Source of the DNA: Arthrobacter psychrolactophilus
Lineage (GTDB): Bacteria; Actinomycetota; Actinomycetes; Actinomycetales; Micrococcaceae
NCBI RefSeq assembly: GCF_003219795.1
Contig: NZ_QJVC01000006.1
Location: 1 to 64,000, forward strand
Direction: 5' to 3'
Length of the DNA: 64,000 nucleotides
Program-made: the position numbers and the translations under genes
Shown: one piece after another, positions 9,027-17,416 of the stretch
Numbering within the stretch: the first letter of the stretch is position 1
How the letters are laid out: each line of letters starts with the position of its first letter
Notes under the pieces: model-generated
The model's database searches: none
What the model was told of the DNA's origin: nothing
What the model saw: only the letters and a program-made list of their open reading frames with translations

Positions 9027-10187
9027 ATGTTGACTTTCGGGATTGAGGAAGAGTTCGTTCTTCTTGACCGCTCAACTCTGGTGCCCGTTCCGATAGCGGC
9101 GGATATTCAACGTGCGCTTGCAAACTTCAACTTTGGGCGCACCGTCGTTCAAAGCGAGTTTCTACGGTGTCAGCTGGAGTATTCTTCGCCGGTGTTGATG
9201 CATTTTGACGAGGCAGCCCAAGCGTTGTGGGACTTCAGGTCAGCTGTGGCGCAATGCGCTGACGAATATGGTGTCGTTGTGGCTGGTGTGGGTACCTCCT
9301 TCAGGAATCCGGCACAAGCAATGGTCACCGAGGAAGGTCGTTACATCGCCATTGCAGAGAGCATCGGAATTCTGGCATCGGAGCATTATATTAATGGTCT
9401 CCATATCCATGTGGGAGTCCCTGGCCGGGAGGCGGGCGTTGTTTCCTTGAACTATCTGCGCCAGTGGCTGCCGACTCTATTGGCGATGTCGGCCAACTCT
9501 CCGTTTTGGTGTGGACAGGACACTGGGTTTTCCAGCTGGCGGGCGATCCAGTATCGGCGCTGGAGCTCGGCGGGGTGTCCGCCCGAATTCATCGATGCTA
9601 TCGATTATGAGAAAAGAATCCTAGCCCTCATCGGTCTCGGAGTCACCCCTGATAAGGGTTCAATTTCGTGGTCGGCTCGGCTTTCTGCCCGTCATCCTAC
9701 TGTGGAAATTCGGGTCGCGGATGCTCAACTGGATCCTTCCACCACTCTTCTGTTGGCATTGATTGTTCGTGCCCTAGTTCTTGCGTCCATGACCCAGTCC
9801 GAGACGGTGCCGCCTGACCCGGCCCCGGAGCTATTGGACGCGGGGCTATGGCACGCGGCGCGTTACGGACTGTCAGCCCAACTAGTACATCCGTTGCACC
9901 ACCGGCTGGTGCCAGCATCAGAGGCGGTGCAGTCTTTACTCGATGCGGCTCATCTTGCGTTGGAAGTGTTGGGGGACCTTGCCATCGTCACTGCGTTGGC
10001 TGAGCAACTACTGCTGGTCGGTACTGGGGCTGACCGGCAGCGACTGGCATTTAATACTGCCGGGAAAGTAGGCCTTGCCTCATTTCTAGCCAGATCCATC
10101 AGAAACGACTCCTCAGCTGATCTTCCATTGGCCGGTCATCTCGGGCCGAATGATCCCAGACCGCTGGAATCCGATTCTCTTGATTGA
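9027..10187 (+). CDS. Glutamate-cysteine ligase family protein, YbdK type (copy 2)
   Basis: The protein is 386 residues and full length. FGIEEEFVLLDRSTLVPVP, NGLHIHVGV and SANSPFWCGQDTGFSSW match the same blocks as copy 1 at 6755-7900. The two proteins differ widely outside them, so this is an old duplication or separate acquisition. Substrates may differ: around the third block copy 1 has WQGRDTGFASF where copy 2 has WCGQDTGFSSW. The ribosome site before the ATG is weak. It converges with the DUF6766 gene 58 bases downstream. Confidence 0.9.
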   Translation: MLTFGIEEEFVLLDRSTLVPVPIAADIQRALANFNFGRTVVQSEFLRCQLEYSSPVLMHFDEAAQALWDFRSAVAQCADEYGVVVAGVGTSFRNPAQAMVTEEGRYIAIAESIGILASEHYINGLHIHVGVPGREAGVVSLNYLRQWLPTLLAMSANSPFWCGQDTGFSSWRAIQYRRWSSAGCPPEFIDAIDYEKRILALIGLGVTPDKGSISWSARLSARHPTVEIRVADAQLDPSTTLLLALIVRALVLASMTQSETVPPDPAPELLDAGLWHAARYGLSAQLVHPLHHRLVPASEAVQSLLDAAHLALEVLGDLAIVTALAEQLLLVGTGADRQRLAFNTAGKVGLASFLARSIRNDSSADLPLAGHLGPNDPRPLESDSLD

Positions 10188-10245
10188 AAGATCTGTACCG
10201 GCCCAGCCTGAGGCTGAACGACTAGTCGCTAATGCGAGTTCGTGG

Positions 10246-10920
10246 TTATCCGGTGGTTCCTGTGGCGTCGTGGGCCGCGCCGACTGGTTTGGACTCAGGG
10301 GATCCACGTTGGCGCAGATAGATCGAGAGAACCACCATTGAACCCACGGCTAAGAACTCTGATTGCCAGTTCTGCAGGGTGCGGTTCCAGAACTCCGGGG
10401 AGAGGACGTATTCCACCCAGGAGAGAGGTGCTTGCAGCTCCTGTATTTGTTGTTCGTTGTAGGCGCTGACGCCAGCAACCGATTGGGCGAACCATGACAG
10501 GAAAAAGATGGTGCCCATGACAAGGACCAAGGAGTTGGAGAAAAGCCATTGGCGCCAACCAGTTACCGTGGCCCATGCAGGTGATTTACTCGTGGCGAAG
10601 GCTCCAGTCAGCTGTTCTTTGTCGGTTCCTGTTCCGGCATTGTTGAGGTCCTTGGACTCCGGAGATCCTTTCTGTACGAGCCAGATAGTAGCCGCGATGT
10701 AAAGCAGGAACTGTAGGTATTCAGATTGCCAGTTCTCCGCTACGTCTACACCAAAGCTGGCTGAGGTGACGTACTCGCCGAAACTAACCGTGGAGAAGCC
10801 CGCCGTGAGCTGATCCTCGTTGTAGAGCGCATGCCCGGTGACAGCTTGGCCGAACAGGGCCAGGAGAAATATCAGGGCAAAGAATAGGCCCAACCCGTTT
10901 TCCCGCAGTGATTTCTTCAT
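10246..10920 (-). CDS. DUF6766 membrane protein with internal duplication
   Basis: The protein is about 224 residues with four membrane helices near 8-28, 65-80, 125-148 and 195-210. The two halves repeat the same plan. Each has a hydrophobic helix, a G-x-x-x-YNE block (GHALYNEDQ and GVSAYNEQQ), an NWQSE block (ENWQSEYLQF and QNWQSEFLAV), and an RQRGSPESK-type tail (QKGSPESKD and RQRGSPESKP). This looks like an ancient tandem duplication. Function is unknown. The ATG at 10920 is preferred because the upstream frame encodes a separate microprotein ending 8 bases before it. Confidence 0.85.
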   Translation of the reverse strand: MKKSLRENGLGLFFALIFLLALFGQAVTGHALYNEDQLTAGFSTVSFGEYVTSASFGVDVAENWQSEYLQFLLYIAATIWLVQKGSPESKDLNNAGTGTDKEQLTGAFATSKSPAWATVTGWRQWLFSNSLVLVMGTIFFLSWFAQSVAGVSAYNEQQIQELQAPLSWVEYVLSPEFWNRTLQNWQSEFLAVGSMVVLSIYLRQRGSPESKPVGAAHDATGTTG

Positions 10921-10928
10921 GAGAACCC

Positions 10929-11012
10929 CTAAGTATGTGAGAAGCCGATCACTAAGATGAATGCCAGGCCGAGCATAATGACAGCTAGGTATCCGAAAAA
11001 TTGCCACCTCAT
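10929..11012 (-). CDS. 27-residue membrane microprotein upstream of DUF6766
   Basis: The ATG at 11012 on the minus strand opens a 27-codon frame. It begins MRWQFFGYLA, continues as one unbroken hydrophobic helix of about 18 residues, and ends GFSHT before TAG. AAAGG lies 8 bases before the ATG. The stop is 8 bases from the DUF6766 start, so both are likely on one transcript. It resembles small single-helix membrane peptides that modulate a larger partner. The evidence is the ribosome site, composition and spacing, not homology. Confidence 0.6.
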   Translation of the reverse strand: MRWQFFGYLAVIMLGLAFILVIGFSHT

Positions 11013-11227
11013 CGTCGAAGCCTTTCGTCGTCGCTATTCCGGATCATACGCTTGAACCTTGCTGGGTTAAAGTGCCATGTCTTGGGGCCAATGGGTTGAC
11101 TGCCAACCTGCCGGTTGTTTGATAAGGAGAGTATTCCGGCAGTTTCTGGCCGATGCAAAAGAGTCAGTTCTTCAATCCGGTACATACTTTTGCAGACGGC
11201 GATGAAGGCCTGAGAAAAGAGGAAGTC

Positions 11228-11764
11228 ATGGAGGCCCCTGCAACAGATGCAGCGGATGCGGTGGGATCCGGTGGTGGAGCAGATGCCCAGAGCGGACGGA
11301 ATGGGACTCGGAATGAGAAGCATGACCGGAATTGGGATGATCTCCTCCAAGAGCTGCGAGTGATGCAGACCGGCACGCGTATTATCGCTGTTTTCTGCTG
11401 ACATTGCCTTTCCAGCAGAGGTTCGTGGATCTGGACACAGCAGCAGTGGTCCTCTCTCTACCTGTGTTTAGTGGTTATGGCAGCTGTGGCAACTTCTCTG
11501 ATGCTCGTCCCTGTTGCAATGCAGCGACAGTTGTTTGGGTTGCGGGTCAAGGACCGACTCGTGGAATCCGGGCATCGTGTGGTTGCCACGGTGCTGTGGC
11601 TCATCGGCTTGCTCGTTGCCGGAACGACAGCACGGATCTTCTACGTGGTCTTGGGCGCCCAAGAAGCTGTGATCGCTGCGGTGGCTTGTGGCGTCGGACT
11701 GGTGGTGTCCCTGCTTATCTATCCTGGCCGAACCCGGAGAGGCAGGGCCCCGCACGGGCGTTGA
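11228..11764 (+). pseudogene. Frameshifted second DUF6328 gene
   Basis: The N-terminus from ATG 11228 (GAGGAAG upstream) reads HDRNWDDLLQELRVMQTGTR, like the intact copy at 6234, then hits TGA at 11399-11401. Restoring one base in the run TTTTCTGCTG recovers TLPFQQRFVDLD in the next frame. About 55 bases later a four-base TCTC duplication returns the reading to the original frame (ATSLMLVPVAMQRQLFGLRV). Both lesions are small and the rest is well conserved, so this is a recent pseudogene or a base-call problem. Confidence 0.75.
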
Positions 11765-11771
11765 GGCGACA

Positions 11772-12032
11772 CTATACAGCGTTCTCGGTATCTGGTTTGG
11801 TTCGGAAACCAATGAGTTTATGGGTGCCATCGCAATAGGGTTTGATGCCGGAGGCACCACACCGACATAAGGCGACGGTCCTTCGTCTGCGAGGAATTTT
11901 CCCGCCGTTGGCAGCGGCTATGGTGAAGTCACCACGGACTAGCAAAGGACCATTGGGGCAGACAACGATTTCGGGGCTACTCAAGGGGGCATGCCTATCG
12001 TTCTGTTCATCAAGTGGGGATGCGGCGCTCAT
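11772..12032 (-). CDS. CDGSH iron-sulfur domain protein
   Basis: This small cytosolic protein is about 86 residues. The motif CRCGASGIKPYCDGTHK carries the three Cys and one His that hold a redox-active 2Fe-2S cluster in CDGSH proteins. The preceding block CPNGPLLVRGDF is also typical of bacterial members. Three possible starts exist. ATG 12032 has AGGA 9 bases upstream and is chosen. It lies 66 bases downstream of the iron-containing redox enzyme gene on the same strand, a pairing that suggests a shared iron or electron-transfer role. Confidence 0.87.
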   Translation of the reverse strand: MSAASPLDEQNDRHAPLSSPEIVVCPNGPLLVRGDFTIAAANGGKIPRRRRTVALCRCGASGIKPYCDGTHKLIGFRTKPDTENAV

Positions 12033-12097
12033 AACCATCGTTCCTATGGGTTGGCTGGTCAAGGACTACGGGTTCTAGCAGGCGACCTGCTGATCCG

Positions 12098-13132
12098 TCA
12101 GGAACTAGACGGCAAGGGAACTAGTAGAGAGCTCTTGCCAGCTTCCCATGCGGCCATGATGCGAGCGGTGGACATTGTCTCCAGCGCGAGGGCTGCGGTT
12201 GCGCCAAAATAGATATCTTCTAGTAAGTGTGGTTCGGTTTCGAACAGGCCGCCGGCTAAGTCCCGGCCAGCAATCTGTTCATGAACCGCGTCGGCCTCGA
12301 CGTGTTCGTCAAAATACCAGGTGGCGTCTTGGCTGAATCCAAGGCGTCGTAAGCCATTTCCGTAAAGCCTGTTAGGTTGAGAGGATGTCATTTCGTAGGC
12401 TGCCAGATGACCTACGATGGCGCCCCGTAGCCGCCGATTAAGCCCGAACATCGACATCATGTTCGTGGAGGCGAGTGTCAATGCCGGCACCACGTCAACG
12501 TAGGCACCGTAACTGTCATGTAGCCCTAGAACTCGCATCGTGCGGGCAAAGAGGGCGGAATGCATACGCTCTTGACGTCCCCCACCGTATTCATCTGCCT
12601 GAATCTCCACCAATGCAGCTTTTGCTCGACCTGTGAGGCGCGGAATGGCCCATGTGTGAGGATCAGCTTCCTTAAGTTGGTAGATAGACCTGTGCACCAC
12701 AAACTCACGGACCTGCTCCACTGTGGCTGATTTAGCGACATATCGTGACATGGAGGGACCGTTATCAGCGGCGGTGAGGCCAAAGAGGGCTTCGGCGACG
12801 CTATCGCTGTTCTCTGGCCGATCGGAAGGAAGCACGACGGCCCCGCGTAAGGCCTCTTCGAACACTGCCTCGATTTTCTGCCTAGCGGCAATCAAACCCG
12901 GGTTCCATTCCCATCGTTCGTTCGCACCCTCCAATCCTCCATAATGAAGTTCATAGAGGCAGAACAGGGCCAGCTGTAGGTCTTCATCGACAAGAATTTC
13001 GTGGTGGTCCATGGCCTGATCGACTAGTTGTTCCACCAAGGAAAAAGTGCCAGTTGTCTCCTCTTCGGGAGGACGGCGGAGGAGCTCGAACAAGGAACCA
13101 CTGAAGCGGCCGCGGGCTGAAGGTATTCTCAT
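12098..13132 (-). CDS. Iron-containing redox enzyme family protein
   Basis: The protein is 344 residues and all-helical, of the haem-oxygenase-like diiron fold. ELHYGG near 58, EIQADEYGGG near 178 and YFDEHVEADAVHE near 270 supply the Glu/His/Asp ligands expected for a dinuclear iron site. Related actinobacterial proteins are annotated as iron-containing redox enzymes of unknown substrate. GAGAGGA lies about 9 bases before the ATG. It is followed by the CDGSH gene, which could pass electrons to it. The reaction is not known. Confidence 0.85.
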   Translation of the reverse strand: MRIPSARGRFSGSLFELLRRPPEEETTGTFSLVEQLVDQAMDHHEILVDEDLQLALFCLYELHYGGLEGANERWEWNPGLIAARQKIEAVFEEALRGAVVLPSDRPENSDSVAEALFGLTAADNGPSMSRYVAKSATVEQVREFVVHRSIYQLKEADPHTWAIPRLTGRAKAALVEIQADEYGGGRQERMHSALFARTMRVLGLHDSYGAYVDVVPALTLASTNMMSMFGLNRRLRGAIVGHLAAYEMTSSQPNRLYGNGLRRLGFSQDATWYFDEHVEADAVHEQIAGRDLAGGLFETEPHLLEDIYFGATAALALETMSTARIMAAWEAGKSSLLVPLPSSS

Positions 13133-13184
13133 TCAGTTTGTCCTCTCGTTGGGGTGGAACAGCCCTTAGGAGCAGGGGAAGGTC

Positions 13185-13682
13185 TTAGCGAAGTTCAGCT
13201 ACGGCTGTTTCTACCATCCGGAGCGCGTGTAGGGTTGTTTGCTTAACAACATCGGACGGGCTGCCCTCAAAATGGTGTTCCTGAACGCGGGAGCCAGCCG
13301 TTGAATGAACGGCGATAAACACAGTTCCTGCGGGCTTGTTCTCTTCAGGGCCGGGCCCGCCGACTCCTGTTACTGCGACGGCCAGCCCAGCACCGGTGAG
13401 CTTTGCAACCCTGGCAGCCATCTGCAGGGCACACGCGGCGGTGATGACAGGTCCACGGTTCACACCAAGCAGCGAGAACTTTACCTCGCTGCTATAGCCA
13501 ATGACGCCGCCGACAAACCACTCCGAGGAAGCCTCAGCCGCACCTAAATGGCACGAAAGACTGCCGCTGGTTATTGATTCAGCGACCGCAATGGTGCCCC
13601 GAATCTGGCGTATTTTCCGGGAAATCGACGCGGACACGTCCATTGAAGCTTGTGTCAAAAGGTCCGGATCAGATTTATTCAT
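13185..13682 (-). CDS. CinA C-terminal family protein (NMN amidohydrolase-like)
   Basis: The protein is 165 residues and consists only of the CinA C-terminal domain. TIAVAESITSGSLSCHLGAA, FVGGVIGYSSEVKFSLLGV and AVAVTGVGGPGPEENKPAGT are its conserved blocks, including the catalytic-site Ser/Thr and the GxxGPGGG-like loop. E. coli PncC of this type deamidates nicotinamide mononucleotide for NAD recycling. It sits in a minus-strand series of stress-type genes, 52 bases upstream of the redox enzyme gene. Confidence 0.9.
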   Translation of the reverse strand: MNKSDPDLLTQASMDVSASISRKIRQIRGTIAVAESITSGSLSCHLGAAEASSEWFVGGVIGYSSEVKFSLLGVNRGPVITAACALQMAARVAKLTGAGLAVAVTGVGGPGPEENKPAGTVFIAVHSTAGSRVQEHHFEGSPSDVVKQTTLHALRMVETAVAELR

Positions 13683-13752
13683 GTGACTCTCACCTTCGGT
13701 TCGTTAGGTTCCGGCAGGCTTATGGAGGTCATGACCTCAGATACGGCAGGAT

Positions 13753-14652
13753 TTAAGGTGAGGGAGTACCTCCATTGACGTTGAGGGTTTCTCCGGTGAC
13801 GTAGCTGGATTCAGCCGAGGCTAGGAAAACATAGGCCGGGGCCAGTTCTGTGGGTTGTCCGGCCCTTCCCAGTGGCGTGTTTTTACCGAATTTCGGGAGT
13901 TTTTCCTTAGGTTGTCCATCGCTGACTTGGAGGGGTGTCCAAATGGGTCCAGGGGCTACGGCGTTGACCCGGATACCGCGAGGGGCGAGCTGCTGAGCGA
14001 GTCCCTTGGAAAAGTTATTGATTGCGGCTTTCGTGGAGGCGTAGTCGATCAAGGTAGCTGAAGGTTTGTAGGCCTGAATGGACGTTGTATTGATGATGGT
14101 GGCACCTGCAGTCAAGTGGGGCAAAGCTGCTTTGGTGATCCAGAACATGGCAAAGACATTGGTTTTGAAGGTCTCTTCGAATTGTTCGTCGCTAAGATCT
14201 TCAAGCTGTTCAACCGCGATTTGACGACCGGCGTTGTTGACGATGATGTCTAATCCTCCGAGCTCCTCGACGGCCTTCGCGACCAAGTCTCGTGCAGCCT
14301 TGGCTTCCGAGATATCGCCAGGCAGCGGGACCGCCTTTTGCTCGCAGTCGCGAATCAATTCCACGATCTTTTGAGCGTCGGGTTCTTCAACAGGCAGATA
14401 CGAGAGGGCGACGTCGGCCCCTTCCCTCGCAAATGCAATGGCAACGGCTGCTCCGATGCCTGAGTCGGCGCCTGTGATGAGCGCTTTGCGCCCCGCGAGG
14501 CGGCCGGTGCCGCGATAAGACTTCTCGCCGCGGTCCGACTTAGGCTCTAGATCACGATCCAGGCCGGGTTCGGGTTGATCTTGCTTCGGCGGGCTGATGC
14601 TGGGGTAGCGGGTGACAGGATTTTGGAAAGTATATTGGTCTTGATGTGCCAT
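13753..14652 (-). CDS. SDR family oxidoreductase, general-stress type
   Basis: The protein is 299 residues. It has the N-terminal extension (QYTFQNPVTRYPSISPPKQD) of the YghA/YhdF group of classical short-chain dehydrogenases. The NAD(P) loop is GADSGIGAAVA. NNAG is followed by the catalytic set Asn, Ser (INTTSIQAY), Tyr and Lys (YASTKAA). The C-terminus GETLNVNGGTPSP is typical. Relatives in Gram-positives are general-stress proteins with unclear substrates. AAAGGAACC precedes the ATG. It is flanked by other stress-type genes on the same strand. Confidence 0.9.
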   Translation of the reverse strand: MAHQDQYTFQNPVTRYPSISPPKQDQPEPGLDRDLEPKSDRGEKSYRGTGRLAGRKALITGADSGIGAAVAIAFAREGADVALSYLPVEEPDAQKIVELIRDCEQKAVPLPGDISEAKAARDLVAKAVEELGGLDIIVNNAGRQIAVEQLEDLSDEQFEETFKTNVFAMFWITKAALPHLTAGATIINTTSIQAYKPSATLIDYASTKAAINNFSKGLAQQLAPRGIRVNAVAPGPIWTPLQVSDGQPKEKLPKFGKNTPLGRAGQPTELAPAYVFLASAESSYVTGETLNVNGGTPSP

Positions 14653-14707
14653 GTTGGGTTCCTTTCCTTAGCGCCTATTAGGGCGCGTTGAGTGTTGTCG
14701 TGGCACT

Positions 14708-14729
14708 CCGGCTTGGACGGCTAAGCCGG
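14708..14729. terminator. Possible weak hairpin terminator
   Basis: CCGGCTT pairs with AAGCCGG across an 8-base loop. The stem overlaps the stop codon of the upstream minus-strand gene. No T tract follows, so termination activity is uncertain. Confidence 0.35.
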
Positions 14730-15119
14730 TGATTTAGTTTCCTTTTCTGGCCGATGCCAGCTGGAATTGACCTTGCCCGTTTCGCTGCCGCTCAGAGCTG
14801 AGTCAGGGAATTCATCGGAAACTTCCGGGACGATATCCAACGGGTTGGCAGCGTTGGAGCCAGGGTCAGTCATCAGTTCAGTCTGGCTTGAGTGATCTGG
14901 GGCATGGTTGTTTGTATAAGGCGGGATTAGTTTGTGGGCAAAGTCCGCGGCCTGTTCTCTGACAGTTTCTTGGACGGTGGCGATGTTGCTTTGCACTGCA
15001 TCACTGGTCCAGAGTGCTTTGGCGGCTGTCTTGATTCTTTCGTAGCTGGTCCGGCCCGCGCGGGTACCTAATACGTATCCGGCGGCAAGACCCGCAACAA
15101 AGGTGAGCTTTGCTTTCAT
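14721..15119 (-). CDS. YtxH-like hydrophilic stress protein
   Basis: The protein is about 132 residues. The N-terminus (KLTFVAGLAAGYVLGTRAGR) is a glycine-rich membrane anchor followed by YERIKTAAKALW, the usual pattern of YtxH-like actinobacterial proteins. The C-terminal half is acidic and probably disordered. Function is unknown. The second of two adjacent ATG codons is chosen because AGGAG then has a 6-base spacing. It lies in the minus-strand stress-gene series. Confidence 0.75.
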   Translation of the reverse strand: MKAKLTFVAGLAAGYVLGTRAGRTSYERIKTAAKALWTSDAVQSNIATVQETVREQAADFAHKLIPPYTNNHAPDHSSQTELMTDPGSNAANPLDIVPEVSDEFPDSALSGSETGKVNSSWHRPEKETKSPA

Positions 15120-15162
15120 CATGTCTCCTTGGCTGAAGAGCGTTCAGGGCCGACAGTTGTTC

Positions 15163-15645
15163 TTAGAGATTTACGGTTCGGCTCTCACCGGCGTCGATAT
15201 CTTCACCGGTTATCCGGGCTTTGGCCCACTGGAAAACGGTGGAAATGGCTCCTCCTGGTGTTTCCCAGTACTGGGCCCCCTCGGGACGGACACGGATAAG
15301 GACTAGATCTTTGGACTCTGGACCGTCGGGATAGAACGCCGCCGCGGTTTCATTCCACATCTCCCGAGCTTTAGGTTCACTGGTGATAACCACAGCCGCA
15401 CCATGAACGGAAAGCCAGTCATTCTTTCCGGTAAAGGAAAGATTAACCTGTGATTCGGCACCAATTTCTGCGACAGGCCCGGCACTTGTGGAGCTGAAGA
15501 ACCATAGTTGGCCATCGTCTTCAACCTTGACCACGGTCATAGGCCAACTTTGAAGGGCCTCATCTGTGTCTAAGGTCGTTAGCATGCAGATTCGATGGTG
15601 TTCAATCATTTCTGTAACTTTGTGAATATCCTCATTCAGTGACAT
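15163..15645 (-). CDS. Pyridoxamine 5'-phosphate oxidase family protein
   Basis: The protein is 160 residues, with the split-barrel flavin-binding fold of general-stress PPOX proteins. HHRICMLTTLDTDEALQSWP opens the barrel, DGQLWFFSS is the FMN-contact strand, and VNLSFTGKNDWLSVHGAAVV follows. The C-terminal part (LVLIRVRPEGAQYWETPGG) is the usual family end, as in B. subtilis YdaG/GS26-type proteins. It probably binds FMN or F420. The ATG at 15645 has AGAGGG upstream. The longer upstream frame overlaps the next gene and is rejected. Confidence 0.88.
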   Translation of the reverse strand: MSLNEDIHKVTEMIEHHRICMLTTLDTDEALQSWPMTVVKVEDDGQLWFFSSTSAGPVAEIGAESQVNLSFTGKNDWLSVHGAAVVITSEPKAREMWNETAAAFYPDGPESKDLVLIRVRPEGAQYWETPGGAISTVFQWAKARITGEDIDAGESRTVNL

Positions 15646-15808
15646 ATTCTCAACCCTCTTATTGGTTTTAGATTCCGCATTCAGTTTCAAGCCCGTGGAC
15701 GGCGGCCGAGATGGCGGACTCCCTTCGTCATTAACACGCTGAAGAAGAGGCGACCACCACCAAGCCGCCGACATGGGTTTGGCCTGAGTCAAGTTGGCTA
15801 GAGTTAAG

Positions 15809-16078
15809 TTAGGCGGTGGTATTGGAACGACCAGTGATAGCGCCGTAAATGCCGGCGACGACGAGGCCGCCGACGATGGCGAGGATCCAAGACCCGAGGT
15901 TCCAAAATTCCATCTTGCCCCCGCCAAAAAGCAAATCTCCGATCCACCCACCAACAATTGCGCCGACCACACCCAAGATCAGGCTGGTGACCCAGCCGCC
16001 ACCAACCTTGCCCGGCATGATTGCCTTAACGATGACTCCGACAATAAGACCCAAAACGATCCAACCGATGAAACCCAT
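15809..16078 (-). CDS. GlsB/YeaQ/YmgE family membrane protein
   Basis: The protein is 89 residues with three short membrane helices. The patterns GWIVLGLIVGVIVKAIMPG and GGWVTSLILGVVGAIVGGWI are the classic transglycosylase-associated signature, here with IGDLLFGGGKMEF. These small inner-membrane proteins are induced by stress and have unknown mechanism. AAGGAGG sits 5 bases upstream of the ATG, a strong site. It is the outermost clear member of the minus-strand stress series. Confidence 0.9.
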   Translation of the reverse strand: MGFIGWIVLGLIVGVIVKAIMPGKVGGGWVTSLILGVVGAIVGGWIGDLLFGGGKMEFWNLGSWILAIVGGLVVAGIYGAITGRSNTTA

Positions 16079-16282
16079 GATTCCTCCTTGTGAGAAAGTG
16101 CATTACGAGAAAAAGTGCTGCCTAACAGTCATTGAAGACCGTAAAGCTAGGTGGCAAGCTGTCTATTTCTTCGCTTTCGCGCCAGCCGCCTATTCAGATA
16201 GGGCGTGTTCGTGACTGAGTGTTGCGGTGTGATATTCAAAATGAGCCCGCATGAACCATTGAAAGAGCACGAGTTTCGCTGT

Positions 16283-16480
16283 TTAGACGGACAACATGTC
16301 GTCAGTAAGGAACGCAAGTTCCCCTGTGGCGGTGATCGCCTGGCGATGACTCGAAACGACTTCGTCATACACGGGATACAGAACCGCTAGTTGCTCTGTC
16401 GTGGAAGCACTGTCAATACGGTCTTTCAACGACAGGCGCTGGACCGTAAACGCTGCAGTGGAAGTTTTCTTGGAAACCAT
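16283..16480 (-). CDS. Hypothetical 65-residue protein
   Basis: I do not recognise the family. It starts MVSKKTSTAAFTVQRLSLKD and ends ELAFLTDDMLSV, with amphipathic helices between. It has no membrane helix or signal. A strong GAGAGGAG lies about 6 bases before the ATG at 16480, which is the main support for a real gene. It lies about 200 bases upstream of the GlsB-like gene on the same strand. Confidence 0.55.
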   Translation of the reverse strand: MVSKKTSTAAFTVQRLSLKDRIDSASTTEQLAVLYPVYDEVVSSHRQAITATGELAFLTDDMLSV

Positions 16481-16810
16481 TCGAACTCCTCTCAATCCGG
16501 TCGATTTTCAACGACCGTCCTAACCCCACCATAAGCACAAATAGGTCTGAAAAATCAAGAAACTGACCGATCTATTTTAATTTCCAGCCTCAACATGGAC
16601 TCATATTGCGACTTCATCAGGTGCTTCTTCAAGCGTGATTTTTCGCTTCGGCCCAATCACTTCAACCCGTTGCAGAGGTTGACAATAGGTTTGCCTGTCG
16701 AAAGTACAAAGGGGAGCGGTTTGCGCTAGAGATCCAAAGCTGCCCACCCATGTCTTAGCGCAACTAAGGCCGCCACGGGACACTCCAGGAAGGAATCTAC
16801 GAACGCGGCG

Positions 16811-17268
16811 TTGAAGAAGTGCGGCGACGAAATATCCTCTGTGGTGTCAGAGAAGTCTGTGGTGGTCTTTGGCACTGGACTGGTGGGGCTGAAGGGGGTG
16901 CATAGTTTATTCCCCAAAGTCGCCTATCAAATATCCGTCTTGGCCAAGGAGCCCGACAGGCTGGGATTCGCCGAGCCGACCGGCGCCTCAGCCGTGAACT
17001 TTGTGGGTTGCCAAGCTTTCGACAGTGCCGGAGCAGGGCACCCGGCTTTGGTTCTGGACAGCCTCGTTCAAGCTACCAGCCACATCGGCGTGTGTACGCC
17101 GAAAGACCTAAAGAATCCACTCCTGCGGCAAAAAGGAGGGGCGGATTGCCTTCAGCTATGGTCTTGTGTTCGATAAAGGCATCAGCAAAGTGAGTAGCCA
17201 GTGCCCGGTTAGGAAATACAACTGCGAGCTGCGAGAATCCATCATCAGAGGCAAGCCAATACCGCAAT
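16811..17268 (+). pseudogene. Remnant of zinc alcohol/formaldehyde dehydrogenase
   Basis: EKSVVVFGTGLVGLKGV is a Rossmann GxGxxG segment and KEPDRLGFAEPTGA follows as in glutathione-independent formaldehyde dehydrogenases. After a frame change near 17140, SYGLVFDKGISK and CPVRKYNCELRESIIRGKP match the C-terminal part of the same family. The N-terminal zinc-binding half is missing and internal sequence is deleted. This is a fragment of a decayed gene. Confidence 0.68.
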
Positions 17269-17416
17269 GAATCGTCTCGCATGAAATTCCGCTAAATGGT
17301 TCCATGCAAGCGTATGCTGACTTTCATAACCGTGTTGACGGCGTTACGAAGGTGCCACTCAAGCCCCTAGTCGACCTGGGGGAGAGGGTCACCGGTCACC
17401 GTGGAAGGGTACCCCA

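Noticed and set aside
16601-16783. Minus-strand text resembling the N-terminus of a dehydrogenase (GPKRKITLEEAPDEVAI)
   Set aside because: Opposite strand to the dehydrogenase remnant at 16811 and too short; coincidence cannot be excluded.
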